A DNA stretch of 64,000 nt from Ureibacillus thermophilus (lineage in GTDB: Bacteria; Bacillota; Bacilli; Bacillales_A; Planococcaceae), in contig NZ_CP036528.1 in assembly GCF_004331915.1 (NCBI RefSeq), forward strand, positions 136,001 to 200,000, given 5' to 3'. The notes beneath the pieces were generated by a model, which saw only the letters and a list, made by a program, of their open reading frames with translations, ran no database searches and had not been told where the DNA came from. This document shows positions 46,768 to 55,407 of this stretch, in pieces. The first letter of the stretch is position 1. The number at the start of each line of letters is the position of its first letter. Made by a program: the position numbers and the translations under genes.

Positions 46768-46854
46768 TTATAGGAAATAATGAACAAAAAAATGAATGAT
46801 GCTGGCGATCACAATAAACATAATGACAATCATATTTCTTCTTAACCGCTTCAT
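46768..46854 (-). CDS. Small single-span membrane protein (28 residues)
   Basis: A short frame not obvious from size alone. ATG (46852-46854) has GGGGTG 5 nt upstream. The product MKRLRRNMIVIMFIVIASII... has four basic residues in the first six and then one hydrophobic helix of ~20 residues, ending HFFVHYFL. A hairpin with a T-run follows 14 nt after the stop. The shape suggests a real small membrane protein; its function is unknown. Confidence 0.5.
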   Translation of the reverse strand: MKRLRRNMIVIMFIVIASIIHFFVHYFL

Positions 46855-47247
46855 CTATTCACCCCAAAAAAGGTTCTCATTCTATATCTATTCTTCTGCT
46901 TCTTTTATGTACATAGCACAATTATCACTAAAGAATAGCCAATTTATGATTGCACTTTAGATGCAACAAAAATTACCGTTTCGAATTTGATGAACATATA
47001 CTACCGGTAAGGATGACAAAAACCATTCACGCCTATGAAAATATTGTTTATCTATCCAAGCAGGTAAAGGTTGATTATCATTACAATAATAGAAATGCAA
47101 TTTGATTAGAACCACAAAATGGCAATAGAGGCAGAACAATAAAAACTAAAAGCTTCCCGAGATTTTACAATAGAATCGGAAAGCTTTTTATAGGTAAAAC
47201 CATAAATAATGGACAACACCGTAAATGATGATAAAAAATGATTCATT
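46855..47247. other. Intergenic gap at the edge of the accessory region
   Basis: About 390 bp without a supported gene. A hairpin, AAAAGCTTCCCGA with TCGGAAAGCTTTT (about 47151-47189), is followed by T residues on the plus strand and looks like an orphan terminator. The only open frame (47139-46957, minus) is Phe/Tyr/Cys-rich and lacks a ribosome site. Confidence 0.4.
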
Positions 47248-47424
47248 CTACTTTCTATAACGATTTAGCTTTTTCCATTCATCCTCTAGGATTCCCATTT
47301 CTATTAGATTCCAATACTTGTCGCCATATTTTCTAGCGTCTCTTAGCAAGCCTTCTTTTTTGAAGCCTACTTTTTCATAACATTTAATAGCTGGAGTATT
47401 GAAATCAAATACACCACAATGAAA
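47248..47424 (-). pseudogene. C-terminal fragment of a RimJ/RimL-type acetyltransferase
   Basis: About 58 codons in frame up to TAG at 47248-47250, encoding CGVFDFNTPAIKCYEKVGFK and then KYGDKYWNLIEMGILEDEW. This is the last third of a GNAT enzyme (NxxAxxxYEKxGF signature); the N-terminal two thirds including the start are missing. The break lies just before the hairpin that borders the IS remnant, so the gene was cut by the insertion and rearrangement. Confidence 0.75.
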
Positions 47425-47427
47425 AAA

Positions 47428-47457
47428 GCTTAGAGGATTCGAAGTTCCTCTAAGCTG
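47428..47457. repeat. Flanking hairpin, inverted copy of the one at 49197-49230
   Basis: GCTTAGAGGA and TCCTCTAAGC form a perfect ten-base-pair stem around TTCGAAGT. A matching hairpin with the same loop in inverse orientation (GCTTAGGGGAA / TTTCCCCTAAGC) follows the transposase remnant at its right side. Confidence 0.6.
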
Positions 47458-47554
47458 TACGGTTGCATAGTAAACCCGAATTCAAACGACGCATTTCAAC
47501 CAATCGCACCTCCCTGTAAGATAGAGTTATCGATTACAGAGGAGGTGTTTTTGT

Positions 47555-47752
47555 TTGGCAATTGAAAAACTAAATATCGTACCTGTCAAATTGGAATCTG
47601 ATTCCGATTCAACTTCAACCTTAACGAGTCGTGGTCCTCTCAGACCTGTATGTGTTATTCAAGCAACGGATTTGAAAATCTCCTTTTACCCCGGGGTAAA
47701 ACCTCACATCATCCAAACGGTCATCAAGGAGTTGAATCGCAGTGATTCATGA
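47555..47752 (+). CDS. IS66 family accessory protein TnpA-like
   Basis: A 65-residue product starting with TTG behind GAGGAGGTG. It ends DLKISFYPGVKPHIIQTVIK, similar to the C-terminal part of IS66 TnpA, where the short basic region is thought to bind DNA. Usual TnpA proteins are ~100 residues or more, so this is short or truncated. It overlaps tnpB by 11 nt, the typical coupled layout. Confidence 0.6.
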   Translation: MAIEKLNIVPVKLESDSDSTSTLTSRGPLRPVCVIQATDLKISFYPGVKPHIIQTVIKELNRSDS

Positions 47753-48095
47753 TTTTACTAAATGTAAAAATATCTATATTATCTGTGGACGAACGGATAT
47801 GAGAAAAGGAATTGATGGTTTGGCAACGTTAATCCAAGATTCTTTCGAACTTGATCCATATAGTGACGCCATTTTCTTATTTTGTGGACGGAAGAAAGAC
47901 CGGTATAAATGTTTATATTTTGATGGGGATGGCTTCGCCATGTTATACAAACGAATCGATAATGGCAAACTCCAATGGCCCAGAAACGAAAATGAGGTTC
48001 GAAATCTGACTCAACAGGAGCTTAGATGGTTACTGGAAGGGCTCTCGATTCAACAACCTAAAGCCATCCAAAAATCGAAAAAAGGTATCTTCTAA
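47742..48095 (+). CDS. IS66 family protein TnpB
   Basis: A 117-residue TnpB. The family core is visible: IYIICGRTDMRKGIDGLATL, DAIFLFCGRKKDRYKCLYFD and GDGFAMLYKRIDNGKLQWPR. Length is normal. TnpB of IS66 is needed for transposition but is unrelated to RNA-guided TnpB of IS605. It appears intact even though the transposase downstream is destroyed. Confidence 0.9.
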   Translation: MIHDFTKCKNIYIICGRTDMRKGIDGLATLIQDSFELDPYSDAIFLFCGRKKDRYKCLYFDGDGFAMLYKRIDNGKLQWPRNENEVRNLTQQELRWLLEGLSIQQPKAIQKSKKGIF

Positions 48096-48131
48096 CCACC
48101 CATTAATGATATAATCAATTCAATATGAAAT

Positions 48132-49203
48132 TTGTACGGAAATGTGGTGAATCGTTTGGGCAACACTTCAATGCCGACTGAAAAAGTCACTCAACTTCTT
48201 GAAGAACAGTTAACATATATGAAGAAACAAAATGATCAGTTAACCAATCAAAACAAGGAGCTATCCAAACAAATTGAAGTGTTGACTGAACAAGTTCGCT
48301 ATCTAACGAAACTTCTTTATGGTTCAAAATCAGAAAAATCAAAGTACCAAGCTCCAGATGGACAGTGTTCTTTGTTTGATGACGACCCTTTTTTTAATGA
48401 ACCTGAGCACACAGGAGAACAAAGCACGGAAACTGTGACTTACACAGTTGTTCGTAAACGACATAACAAGAAAAAACGAAATGATTCTTTTATGGATGGT
48501 TTAGAAATTGAAGAAATTCATCATCATCCAGAAAACTTACACCTACTCAATATAAAAGATAAAAATATCACATTTGATGAAAATTTTTGTGCAGAAGAAC
48601 TCATTAAAGGGGTCCAATCAAAAGTCTTTTATGGCCAATTCACTTACCAACCAAAAGCGTGCTATGCTTGTGGACATGTCTTTGATGATCAAATCATTAA
48701 ACACGGTTTTAAAACGTCTCTCATTAAAATGCCTAGCATTTCAGGTTTTCATACCTATTTAAAATTGCGTAAACAGCGTTATTTCTGTAAACATTGTCAT
48801 GCCACGTTTACTTGAAAAACGAGCGTCGTGGCGAAAAACTGTTGCATTTCCAACAATACAAAAGTATCAATTGCTTGAAACGCCAAAGATCAAATCTCCG
48901 AAAAAGATATTGCCATCAAACACAATGTATCTCATACCACTGTCAGTCGAGTCATTGACAGCTTTTATAGCTACTATCAGCCGAATTATCACTATCACCA
49001 GTTTAAATCAGTGAAATCCGCAGCTGGAGCGATGGCCTTTATTTTCTGCGACTCTGGAACGGGTTATAACAACGGCATTTTAGAGGGGAGTAATAACAAA
49101 ATCAAGGTGATGAAACGCATTTCTTTCGGTTATCGCACCTTCTACCACTTTAGAAACCGAATATTCATTACCCAAAACTTAGCGAAAATAAAAACCGCTT
49201 AGG
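48132..49203 (+). pseudogene. Chimeric transposase pseudogene: IS66 TnpC N-terminus fused to ISL3 transposase
   Basis: The first ~130 codons are IS66 TnpC (leucine-rich coil QLLEEQLTYMKKQNDQLTNQ, then YGSKSEKSKYQAPDGQ and EEIHHHPEN). From about 48535 the same frame continues as an ISL3 transposase: LLNIKDKNITFDENFCAEEL, the zinc-finger ACYACGHVFDDQIIKHGFKT and KQRYFCKHCHATFT. TGA codons interrupt at 48813-48815 and 48876-48878. After AAGAMAFIFCDS most of the DDE domain is deleted and the frame resumes with GYNNGILEGSNNKIKVMKRI. All parts share one reading frame. It is clearly non-functional. Confidence 0.85.
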
Positions 49204-49302
49204 GGAACCTCGAATTTCCCCTAAGCCATCCGATTACCTTTACCAAATAATGTCACTAACATTTATTCACCAACACCATTTGACAAAGAACCAAGCCCGT
49301 TA

Positions 49303-49683
49303 TTAATCTAGAGTTATATTCGCCACATTCTTTCCATCACGAACAGCCTGTACGTTCACTTTCATATCCTTATACTCTTCTTTTAGCTCTTTTGCGTATT
49401 TTTCTGCTAGTTTCTTTGCATCCGCATCGCTAACTTTTTTATCTAACACCAGCGTTCCTACTGCCATTCCGTTTTGCATATACACTTGACCATTAAGTAC
49501 GCCCTCTTCTTCTTTCACTTTCTTCGTTAGCTCTTTATTTTGCTTCGGCTCATTTTTTTGTTCTTCTTTTACCGTCGTTTCTTCCTTCTCTGGTTCATTT
49601 GCATTGTTTTCTTCGTTTGCTGAACAACCAACTGATAATAGCAACACATTTATCTTTGGTAAAGATACCTTTTGTAGTTTCAA
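49303..49683 (-). pseudogene. Lipoprotein with an abnormal, fused N-terminus
   Basis: The 126-residue frame has a normal mature part: lipobox LSVGC, an acidic Asn/Glu/Lys-rich linker, then VYMQNGMAVGTLVLDKKVSD and ...VNVQAVRDGKNVANITLD. The first ~12 residues (MKLQKVSLPKIN) come from the neighbouring surface-protein fragment read in another frame, leaving a hydrophobic core of only ~9 residues, and no ribosome site precedes the ATG. The gene probably lost its start in a recombination. A working protein cannot be excluded. Confidence 0.6.
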
Positions 49684-49890
49684 AGATAAATTTATCGTAT
49701 TGTGTTTTAGGAGTATCTAAAGTAATAATCACAGTTTTACCATCTTTTTGTAGAACTGCTTTATCAGCTGCAGTTAAAGCTGTACCATCAAGAATGTAGT
49801 TAGCTGGATTTTCAGCTGATGTTTCATCTACCTCTTTATTGAATACAACTTTAATTTGATTAAGGTTAATCGCACTTACACTTCATCAAC
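49662..49890 (-). pseudogene. Fragment of an S-layer / surface protein domain
   Basis: Minus-strand translation gives VSAINLNQIKVVFNKEVDET, then YILDGTALTAADKAVLQKDG, VIITLDTPK and KFIFETTKGIFTKD. This is one Ig-like repeat of the kind found in Bacillales S-layer proteins. Both ends are lost; upstream the frame breaks after ...NGNVDEV. It runs out of frame into the lipoprotein at 49640-49683. Confidence 0.7.
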
Positions 49891-50113
49891 GTTCCCATTA
49901 TTTACATATATGATTTTATTGAGTCTATAACCCTTGATATAATGCAAAATTCAAGGATGTTATTAAATTTGCTATTCCCATAATTTTTTGGAATAGAAAG
50001 AAAGAACTAAGCAAGCAAATTAAAAAGCAACTTCCCGAAAATAGAAATGGGGGTTTTAAGAAAATAATTAGTTGGGGATTTTTATAATGTAAAAGTCTTT
50101 AGATTTATTTCAT
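49891..50113. other. Non-coding stretch between surface-protein fragment and repeat array
   Basis: About 220 bp with no supported gene. CCTTGA and TCAAGG (49931-49956) form a small hairpin around TATAATGCAAAAT. The remainder is AT-rich without recognised motifs. Confidence 0.4.
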
Positions 50114-50381
50114 CTTATGTCAAGTTTTTTGAAGTTGACATCAAGTTTCCTTTATTTTTTGTCAAGCTCGAAATTATCTAATCCTCTAAATTAAAGACAA
50201 TCCTTGAATTCCCTTGACAAGTTCTTTCTTCCCCGCGTCAAGTTCCCCAGATTTCACGTCAAGTTCATGTTATTTCTTATCAAGCTAAGATAGCATCTAA
50301 ACCCTTCTATTCAAAACAATCCTTGAATTCCCTTGACAAGTTCTTTCTTCCCCGCGTCAAGTTCCCCAGATTTCACGTCAA

Positions 50382-50382
<1 letters not shown>
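50114..50382. repeat. 21-bp-phased TCAAG repeat array with a 119-bp tandem duplication
   Basis: The word TCAAG (or ACAAG) starts at 50120, 50141, 50162, then 50217, 50238, 50259, 50280, then 50336, 50357, 50378: within each run the spacing is exactly 21 bp. A 67-bp block (50197-50263) is repeated without change at 50316-50382, offset 119 bp, inside a longer imperfect duplication. The last unit abuts the 16S rRNA fragment directly. There are no spacers of CRISPR type and no ORF. Confidence 0.85.
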
Positions 50383-50628
<246 letters not shown>

Positions 50629-50747
50629 GAAAATTTGATTAAGCTCAAAATTTGTCCATCTCTAATCCGTCAACGAGGGTTAACGAATTAGATTATTTAA
50701 ACATTAACGTTTTGGTGTTCAGTTTTCAAGGTTCATGATTATATCTG

Positions 50748-50821
50748 TGGAGCGGGTGATGGGAATCGAACCCACGACATCAGCTTGGAAGGCTGAGGTT
50801 TTACCATTAAACTACACCCGC
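50748..50821 (-). tRNA. tRNA-Gly (TCC)
   Basis: Starts GCGGGTGTAGTTTAATGG; anticodon loop CTTCCAA gives TCC; ends with encoded CCA. It is the last tRNA before the 16S fragment. Confidence 0.95.
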
Positions 50822-50852
50822 ATACTTTTAAAATAGAACGCGCATTCCAAAT

Positions 50853-50938
<86 letters not shown>

Positions 50939-50958
50939 ATTTATCGGTGGCTTTATTA

Positions 50959-50986
50959 ATTATAAATGATAACGTGGTTTTGTCAA
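50959..50986 (-). promoter_or_regulatory. SigA promoter inside the tRNA cluster
   Basis: Minus strand TTGACA (50981-50986), 16-bp spacer, TATAAT (50959-50964). Near-consensus promoter for tRNA-Leu, tRNA-Gly and the 16S fragment. Confidence 0.85.
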
Positions 50987-51004
50987 CTTTTTTAGATAGA
51001 CAAA

Positions 51005-51076
51005 TGAGCCATGAAGGACTCGAACCTTCGACCCTCTGATTAAAAGTCAGATGCTCTACCACTGAGCTAATGGCTC
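51005..51076 (-). tRNA. tRNA-Lys (TTT)
   Basis: Starts GAGCCATTAGCTCAGTGG; anticodon loop CTTTTAA gives TTT. CCA is not encoded and must be added after transcription. Confidence 0.95.
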
Positions 51077-51084
51077 ATAAAAGT

Positions 51085-51159
51085 TGGCTGGGGTACCAGG
51101 ATTCGAACCTGGGCATGACGGAATCAAAATCCGTTGCCTTACCGCTTGGCTATACCCCA
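51085..51159 (-). tRNA. tRNA-Gln (TTG)
   Basis: Starts TGGGGTATAGCCAAGCGG; anticodon loop TTTTGAT gives TTG; CCA encoded. Confidence 0.95.
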
Positions 51160-51166
51160 ACAACAA

Positions 51167-51242
51167 TGGCGGTCCCGACCGGGATCGAACCGGCGATCTC
51201 CTGCGTGACAGGCAGGCATGTTAACCGCTACACCACGGGACC
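51167..51242 (-). tRNA. tRNA-Asp (GTC)
   Basis: Starts GGTCCCGTGGTGTAGCGG; anticodon loop CTGTCAC gives GTC; CCA encoded. Confidence 0.95.
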
Positions 51243-51252
51243 AAAATTAAAA

Positions 51253-51324
51253 TGACCCCTACGGGATTCGAACCCGTGTTACCGCCGTGAAAGGGCGGTG
51301 TCTTAACCACTTGACCAAGGGGCC
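51253..51324 (-). tRNA. tRNA-Glu (TTC)
   Basis: Starts GGCCCCTTGGTCAAGTGG; anticodon loop CTTTCAC gives TTC; CCA is not encoded. Confidence 0.95.
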
Positions 51325-51325
51325 A

Positions 51326-51400
51326 TGGCTCCGAAGGTAGGATTCGAACCTACGACCAATCGGTTAACAGCCGATTGCTCTACCACTGAGCTACTTCGGA
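51326..51400 (-). tRNA. tRNA-Asn (GTT)
   Basis: Starts TCCGAAGTAGCTCAGTGG; anticodon loop CTGTTAA gives GTT; CCA encoded. First gene of the cluster, as Asn is first in B. subtilis trnS behind ydcK. Confidence 0.95.
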
Positions 51401-51433
51401 ATAATCATTATTCGTTTGTTACAGACCTTTATT

Positions 51434-51462
51434 ATTTTAATCACAAATGAAATAAAAGTCAA
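51434..51462 (-). promoter_or_regulatory. SigA promoter of the tRNA operon
   Basis: Minus strand TTGACT (51457-51462), 17-bp spacer, TAAAAT (51434-51439), ~30 nt before tRNA-Asn. Confidence 0.85.
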
Positions 51463-51565
51463 CATGTTTCTTAATAAAATTTTATTTGTTTTTCAATCTT
51501 CATTATTTAAACTGCATTTCGTAACGACGCTATTTAATATAGCACAAATCAAAACTAGTGTAAAG

Positions 51566-52033
51566 CTATTTTTTTCTACTTTCACTTACTTTTTTTAATA
51601 AACCATAGCATTTGCCACACCGATATTTTCTAACATCTAATTTTCTTTTTCGAATATATTGTTGCTGGCATTCTACACATTTATAAAGGTATACCGTTTT
51701 ATATTCCTTATAATTTTCTTCAATTCTAGAACAATATCTTGGTGCGCCGACTTTGGCTAATAAGTTCCGAAAGTCTTGATCTCGATGTTTATAGCCTTTT
51801 CCCTGAAGATGAAGATGGTAATGGCAAAGTTCATGCAAAATAATACCACGCAATTCTTCTATGCCAAAGAGTTCATATGATTTTCGATTCAATTCAATGT
51901 TATGGCTTTTTAACAAGTATCGCCCGCCTGTTGTTCTAAGGCGGGAATTAAAATAAGCTTTATGTAAAAAACGTCGGCCGAAGTATTCCAAAGATAATTG
52001 CTCTACTAATTGTTGAAGCTGTTCATCTGTCAT
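51566..52033 (-). CDS. ydcK: SprT-like zinc-metallopeptidase fold protein (YdcK)
   Basis: A ~155-residue SprT-family protein. The zinc site is visible as [20 protein letters not shown] (HExxH), followed by [19 protein letters not shown]. Near the C-terminus two pairs of cysteines ([14 protein letters not shown] and [10 protein letters not shown]) form a zinc ribbon. Met at 52033 has GGTG 7 nt upstream; a GTG four codons earlier has a poorer site. It sits between tex and the tRNA cluster, as ydcK does in B. subtilis. Its role is not established. Confidence 0.9.
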   Translation of the reverse strand: MTDEQLQQLVEQLSLEYFGRRFLHKAYFNSRLRTTGGRYLLKSHNIELNRKSYELFGIEELRGIILHELCHYHLHLQGKGYKHRDQDFRNLLAKVGAPRYCSRIEENYKEYKTVYLYKCVECQQQYIRKRKLDVRKYRCGKCYGLLKKVSESRKK

Positions 52034-52078
52034 TTTCTTCACCAAGCTTCAAATATTATATAAATCTAACATACAAAA

Positions 52079-52260
52079 AAGAGATGGAGATGTCCAGAAA
52101 GTAGAAAACTTTCAGAACCACCTCACCTATAATAGTAAAATTTTTGATGCTCTCGAGGTAATCAAAACTAACGCGCCATCTGATCGCAATTTATCTGCGG
52201 TTAGCATGTGACAGTTGCAAAGAGGGCGTCTTACATTGTCTTTAAGACGCCCTCTTTCCC
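52079..52260 (-). repeat. Dispersed two-hairpin intergenic element, copy 5 (diverged)
   Basis: Reverse orientation. The end near tex is a strong hairpin AGAGGGCGTCTTA with TAAGACGCCCTCT, 11 nt from the tex stop. The core keeps GATCGCAATTTATCTGCGG and GTAATCAAAACTAACGCGCC in altered form; the far hairpin (TCCAGAAAGTAG / ACTTTCAGAA) is partly decayed. Confidence 0.8.
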
Positions 52261-52271
52261 AAAAAATTCAA

Positions 52272-54461
52272 TTACTTTGCTTCTTTCTTTTCAATCTTTT
52301 GTTCTTCTGGAGGTATCATGGTTAAAGCGATTCTGCCCTTTTCCAATTCTACTTTCTCAACCCATACGGTTACAATATCTCCTAAAGAAACCACATCAAG
52401 GGGATGCTTTACTCTTCCTTTTTTCAATTTTGATATATGGACAAGTCCGTCTTGTTTTACACCTATATCTACAAAAGCTCCAAAATCCACAACATTTCGA
52501 ACCGTTCCTTGCAGCTCCATTCCCTCTTTTAAATCTTCCATTTTCAATACATCTGTTTTTAACAGTGGCTGCGGATACTCATCGCGAGGATCGCGCATTG
52601 GTTTCATCAATGTATCCACAATATCTTTAACGGTAATTTCTCCAACGCCTAATTGCTTGCTTAATTGAACAATATCTACTTCACTTAATGTCTTTTCGCA
52701 TTTTTCTGTGCCGATATCATTTTTCGATAACCCGCATAGCTCAAGAATTTTTTCTGCTGTTTCATAGCTTTCTGGATGAATCCCAGTGGCATCGAATGGA
52801 TTTTCTGCATCTGGTATACGCAAAAATCCAATGGCTTGTTCATATGTTTTTGCGCCAAGTCTTGGTACTTTCTTTAATTGAGTGCGGGATGTAAACTTTC
52901 CGTTTTCGCTTCGCATTTTTACAATATTTTCTGCGACGGTTTTGGAAAGACCTGAAACATATTGCAATAGAGAGCTTGATGCAGTATTAACATCCACTCC
53001 TACTTGGTTTACAGCTGTTTCAACAATAAACGTTAAGGACTCTGCTAATTTTTTTTGGGATACATCATGCTGATATTGGCCAACACCAACAGCTTTCGGA
53101 TCTATTTTCACCAGTTCAGATAATGGGTCCTGTAAACGTCTTGCAATCGATACAGCACTTCTTTGTTCTACTTGCAAGTCTGGAAACTCTTCCCGGGCGA
53201 TTTCCGATGCCGAATATACGGAAGCCCCTGCTTCACTGACAATCACATATGATACCTTTCGTTCCACATCTTTTAATACATCCGCAATAAATTGTTCCGT
53301 TTCTCTCGATGCTGTGCCGTTGCCAATCGCAATAATGTCAATTGGATATTTAGCTAGAAGGGATTTAACAGTCGCTTTTGCTTCTTCCACTTTTGATACA
53401 GGCGGGTGTGGATAAATCGCCGATATTTCAAGGAGTTTCCCCGTTTCATCTACAACGGCCAATTTGCATCCAGTCCGGTAGGCAGGGTCAACACCGAGAA
53501 CAGTAATGCCACGCATTGGCGGTTGCAAAAGCAAACGTTTTAAATTTTCAGAGAAGATATGAATGGCTTGGGCCTCCGCTTTTTCTGTCAATTCATTCCG
53601 TATTTCACGCTCGATGGATGGTTGGATAAGACGTTTATAACTGTCTTCAATCGCTTCTTTTACCGGTGTCACGGAAGGCGAGCTTGTTTTTAATGGAATC
53701 CATTCTTTTTCCATTATTTGCAATGCTTTATCGAGGGGAACTTGAATGGACACTTTCAGCACTTCTTCTTTTTCACCACGATTAATAGCAAGGGTGCGAT
53801 GTGGAACGATGCTTCTTACAGGTTCTTCGTATTCGTAATACATTTCGAATACTTTCTTTTCGTCTTTTTGCTCATCTTTTACCGTTGTGGTGATGACTCC
53901 TTCCCGCCAAGTAAATTTTCTTAATAAATCTCTGACTTTGGCATCATCAGAAAATCGTTCGGCCAAAATATCTTTAGCGCCATTAATCGCATCTTCCACC
54001 GTCAATATTTCTTTTTCTGCATCGATAAATGGACTGGCTAAACTTTCAATCGAATCCATCCCGAATTTCATCAATTCATCGGCTAACGGTTCTAAACCTT
54101 TCTCTTTTGCGATAGTTGCTTTAGTGCGGCGTTTTTGTTTATATGGGCGATACAAGTCTTCCACACGCTGAAGGATTGTTGCCGCCCGTATTTCAGCCGC
54201 TAATTCTTCTGTGAGCTTCCCTTGTTCGTCAATTAATCGGATGACTTCTTCTTTTCGTTGCTCTAATTGCTGTACATAATGGTACCGGTCTTCAATCGAT
54301 TTAATTTGAACTTCATCAAGGGAACCGGTTGCTTCTTTACGGTAACGGGCAATAAAAGGCACTGTATTCCCGTCTTCCAACAGTTTAATAACGGCTTCCA
54401 CTTGTGACGGTTTTACCTTCACATCTTTTGCGATCAAATGAAACATTTGCTTTTCATCCAT
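52272..54461 (-). CDS. tex: Transcription accessory protein Tex (YdcI type), RNA-binding
   Basis: A ~729-residue Tex. In order: N-terminal helical part (FIARYRKEATGSLDEVQIKS), YqgF/RuvC-like domain with VLGVDPAYRTGCKLAVVDET, helix-hairpin-helix region with ENIVKMRSENGKFTSRTQLK and VPRLGAKTYEQAIGFLRI, and a C-terminal S1 domain (ELQGTVRNVVDFGAFVDIGV). Tex binds nucleic acid and affects transcription or RNA quality control. The ATG at 54461 fits MDEKQMF and a G-rich site upstream. Ends with a highly charged tail. Confidence 0.94.
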   Translation of the reverse strand: MDEKQMFHLIAKDVKVKPSQVEAVIKLLEDGNTVPFIARYRKEATGSLDEVQIKSIEDRYHYVQQLEQRKEEVIRLIDEQGKLTEELAAEIRAATILQRVEDLYRPYKQKRRTKATIAKEKGLEPLADELMKFGMDSIESLASPFIDAEKEILTVEDAINGAKDILAERFSDDAKVRDLLRKFTWREGVITTTVKDEQKDEKKVFEMYYEYEEPVRSIVPHRTLAINRGEKEEVLKVSIQVPLDKALQIMEKEWIPLKTSSPSVTPVKEAIEDSYKRLIQPSIEREIRNELTEKAEAQAIHIFSENLKRLLLQPPMRGITVLGVDPAYRTGCKLAVVDETGKLLEISAIYPHPPVSKVEEAKATVKSLLAKYPIDIIAIGNGTASRETEQFIADVLKDVERKVSYVIVSEAGASVYSASEIAREEFPDLQVEQRSAVSIARRLQDPLSELVKIDPKAVGVGQYQHDVSQKKLAESLTFIVETAVNQVGVDVNTASSSLLQYVSGLSKTVAENIVKMRSENGKFTSRTQLKKVPRLGAKTYEQAIGFLRIPDAENPFDATGIHPESYETAEKILELCGLSKNDIGTEKCEKTLSEVDIVQLSKQLGVGEITVKDIVDTLMKPMRDPRDEYPQPLLKTDVLKMEDLKEGMELQGTVRNVVDFGAFVDIGVKQDGLVHISKLKKGRVKHPLDVVSLGDIVTVWVEKVELEKGRIALTMIPPEEQKIEKKEAK

Positions 54462-54557
54462 TTTTCCACAGCCTTTCAGTTTCAAAAAAACTAAATTTCA
54501 ATTAGACAAAGTTATTTTAACATTAACATTTTTTCTGTACTAACGGAGAAGCATTGG

Positions 54558-54602
54558 GCAAAAAATAAAAGCCCACTCTAAAAACAAATAAGCAGGCTTG
54601 TC
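54558..54602 (-). terminator. Terminator of the sigB operon
   Basis: On the minus strand AAGCCTGCT and AGTGGGCTT pair with two G-T wobbles, followed by TTATTTTTT, 23 nt after the sigB stop. Confidence 0.65.
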
Positions 54603-54624
54603 CACAAATTGATTTATTTATCTA

Positions 54625-55407
54625 TTAAATTGAAACACCACTATTAGCCGAAATAGCACTTTTTAATTTTTCAATTGCCTTTCTTTGAATACGAGACACA
54701 TGCATTTGAGAAATTCCTAACATTTCCCCAGCCTCTTTTTGGCTTAATTGTTCCAAAAAGGTAAGTTGGATGATTTTTCTTTCTCTCTCAGATAATACAT
54801 TAATAATTTCAGAGAAAATAATTCTTTTATTGGTTAGCTCATATCCATCGTCTTCTTGTCCAAGCATTTCTAACAATGTTACTGAGCTTCCATCTGCGTC
54901 TGATTCAATAGAATGGTCAATTGATAAAGCTTGATAATTTTTACCGATTTCCATTGCTTCCAATACTTCTTCCACTTCCACTCCTAAGTATTCTGCAATT
55001 TCAGGAATGGATGGAGAATGTTGCAATTGAATTGTTAAGTGTTCTACTGCGGATTTTATCTTTGGGCCTAATTCTTTTATGCGTCGTGGAACGTGTACAT
55101 CCCAAGTTTTATCCCGCAAAAAACGTTTGATTTCTCCAATGATTGTTGGAACAGCAAAAGCTTCAAACTTCTTGCCAATAGAAGAATCGTAACGTTTGAT
55201 TGCTCCCAATAAGCCTAACATTCCTACTTGAAAGACATCGTCATAAAGGGATTTGCCATAGGAATATTTTTTCGCGATTGATTCTACTAAGTTCTCATAG
55301 TAAAGAACAATCTTTGTGAGAAGCTCTTCATCTTCGGTTTTTTGATACTCAAGAATTGCAGAATTTATTTCTTCTTCCGGCCTAAGTAATTGGGATTTTG
55401 TGGACAT
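54625..55407 (-). CDS. sigB: RNA polymerase general-stress sigma factor SigB
   Basis: A 260-residue sigma-70 group 3 factor. Region 2 includes YGKSLYDDVFQVGMLGLLGA and KFEAFAVPTIIGEIKRFLRD, typical of SigB/SigF/SigG; region 3 HVPRRIKELGPKI; region 4 ILSERERKIIQLTF-like and EMLGISQMHVSRIQRKAIEK. It directs the general stress regulon. The start overlaps rsbW by 26 nt. Unlike B. subtilis, no rsbX follows. Confidence 0.95.
   Translation of the reverse strand: MSTKSQLLRPEEEINSAILEYQKTEDEELLTKIVLYYENLVESIAKKYSYGKSLYDDVFQVGMLGLLGAIKRYDSSIGKKFEAFAVPTIIGEIKRFLRDKTWDVHVPRRIKELGPKIKSAVEHLTIQLQHSPSIPEIAEYLGVEVEEVLEAMEIGKNYQALSIDHSIESDADGSSVTLLEMLGQEDDGYELTNKRIIFSEIINVLSERERKIIQLTFLEQLSQKEAGEMLGISQMHVSRIQRKAIEKLKSAISANSGVSI

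Larger units (their letters stand above)
47470..49292 (+). mobile_element. Mosaic insertion sequence remnant: IS66 left part joined to ISL3 right part
   Basis: The left part holds IS66-type tnpA, tnpB and the start of tnpC; the probable left end begins GTAAACCCG near 47470. From ~48540 the reading frame continues into an ISL3-family transposase with two stop codons and a large internal deletion. The right end (49268-49292) has CACCAACACCATTTGACA followed by AAGAACC, close to the ISL3 terminal repeat. No matching ends remain, so it cannot transpose by itself. Confidence 0.75.

Noticed and set aside
46957-47139. 60-codon minus-strand ORF rich in Phe, Tyr and Cys
   Set aside because: No ribosome site, no recognisable domain, and located in a decayed region; kept only as part of the intergenic note.
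51070-51255. Plus-strand ORF of 61 codons over the Gln and Asp tRNA genes
   Set aside because: It is the antisense translation of tRNA genes, a well-known source of false proteins (PTGIEPAISCV pattern).
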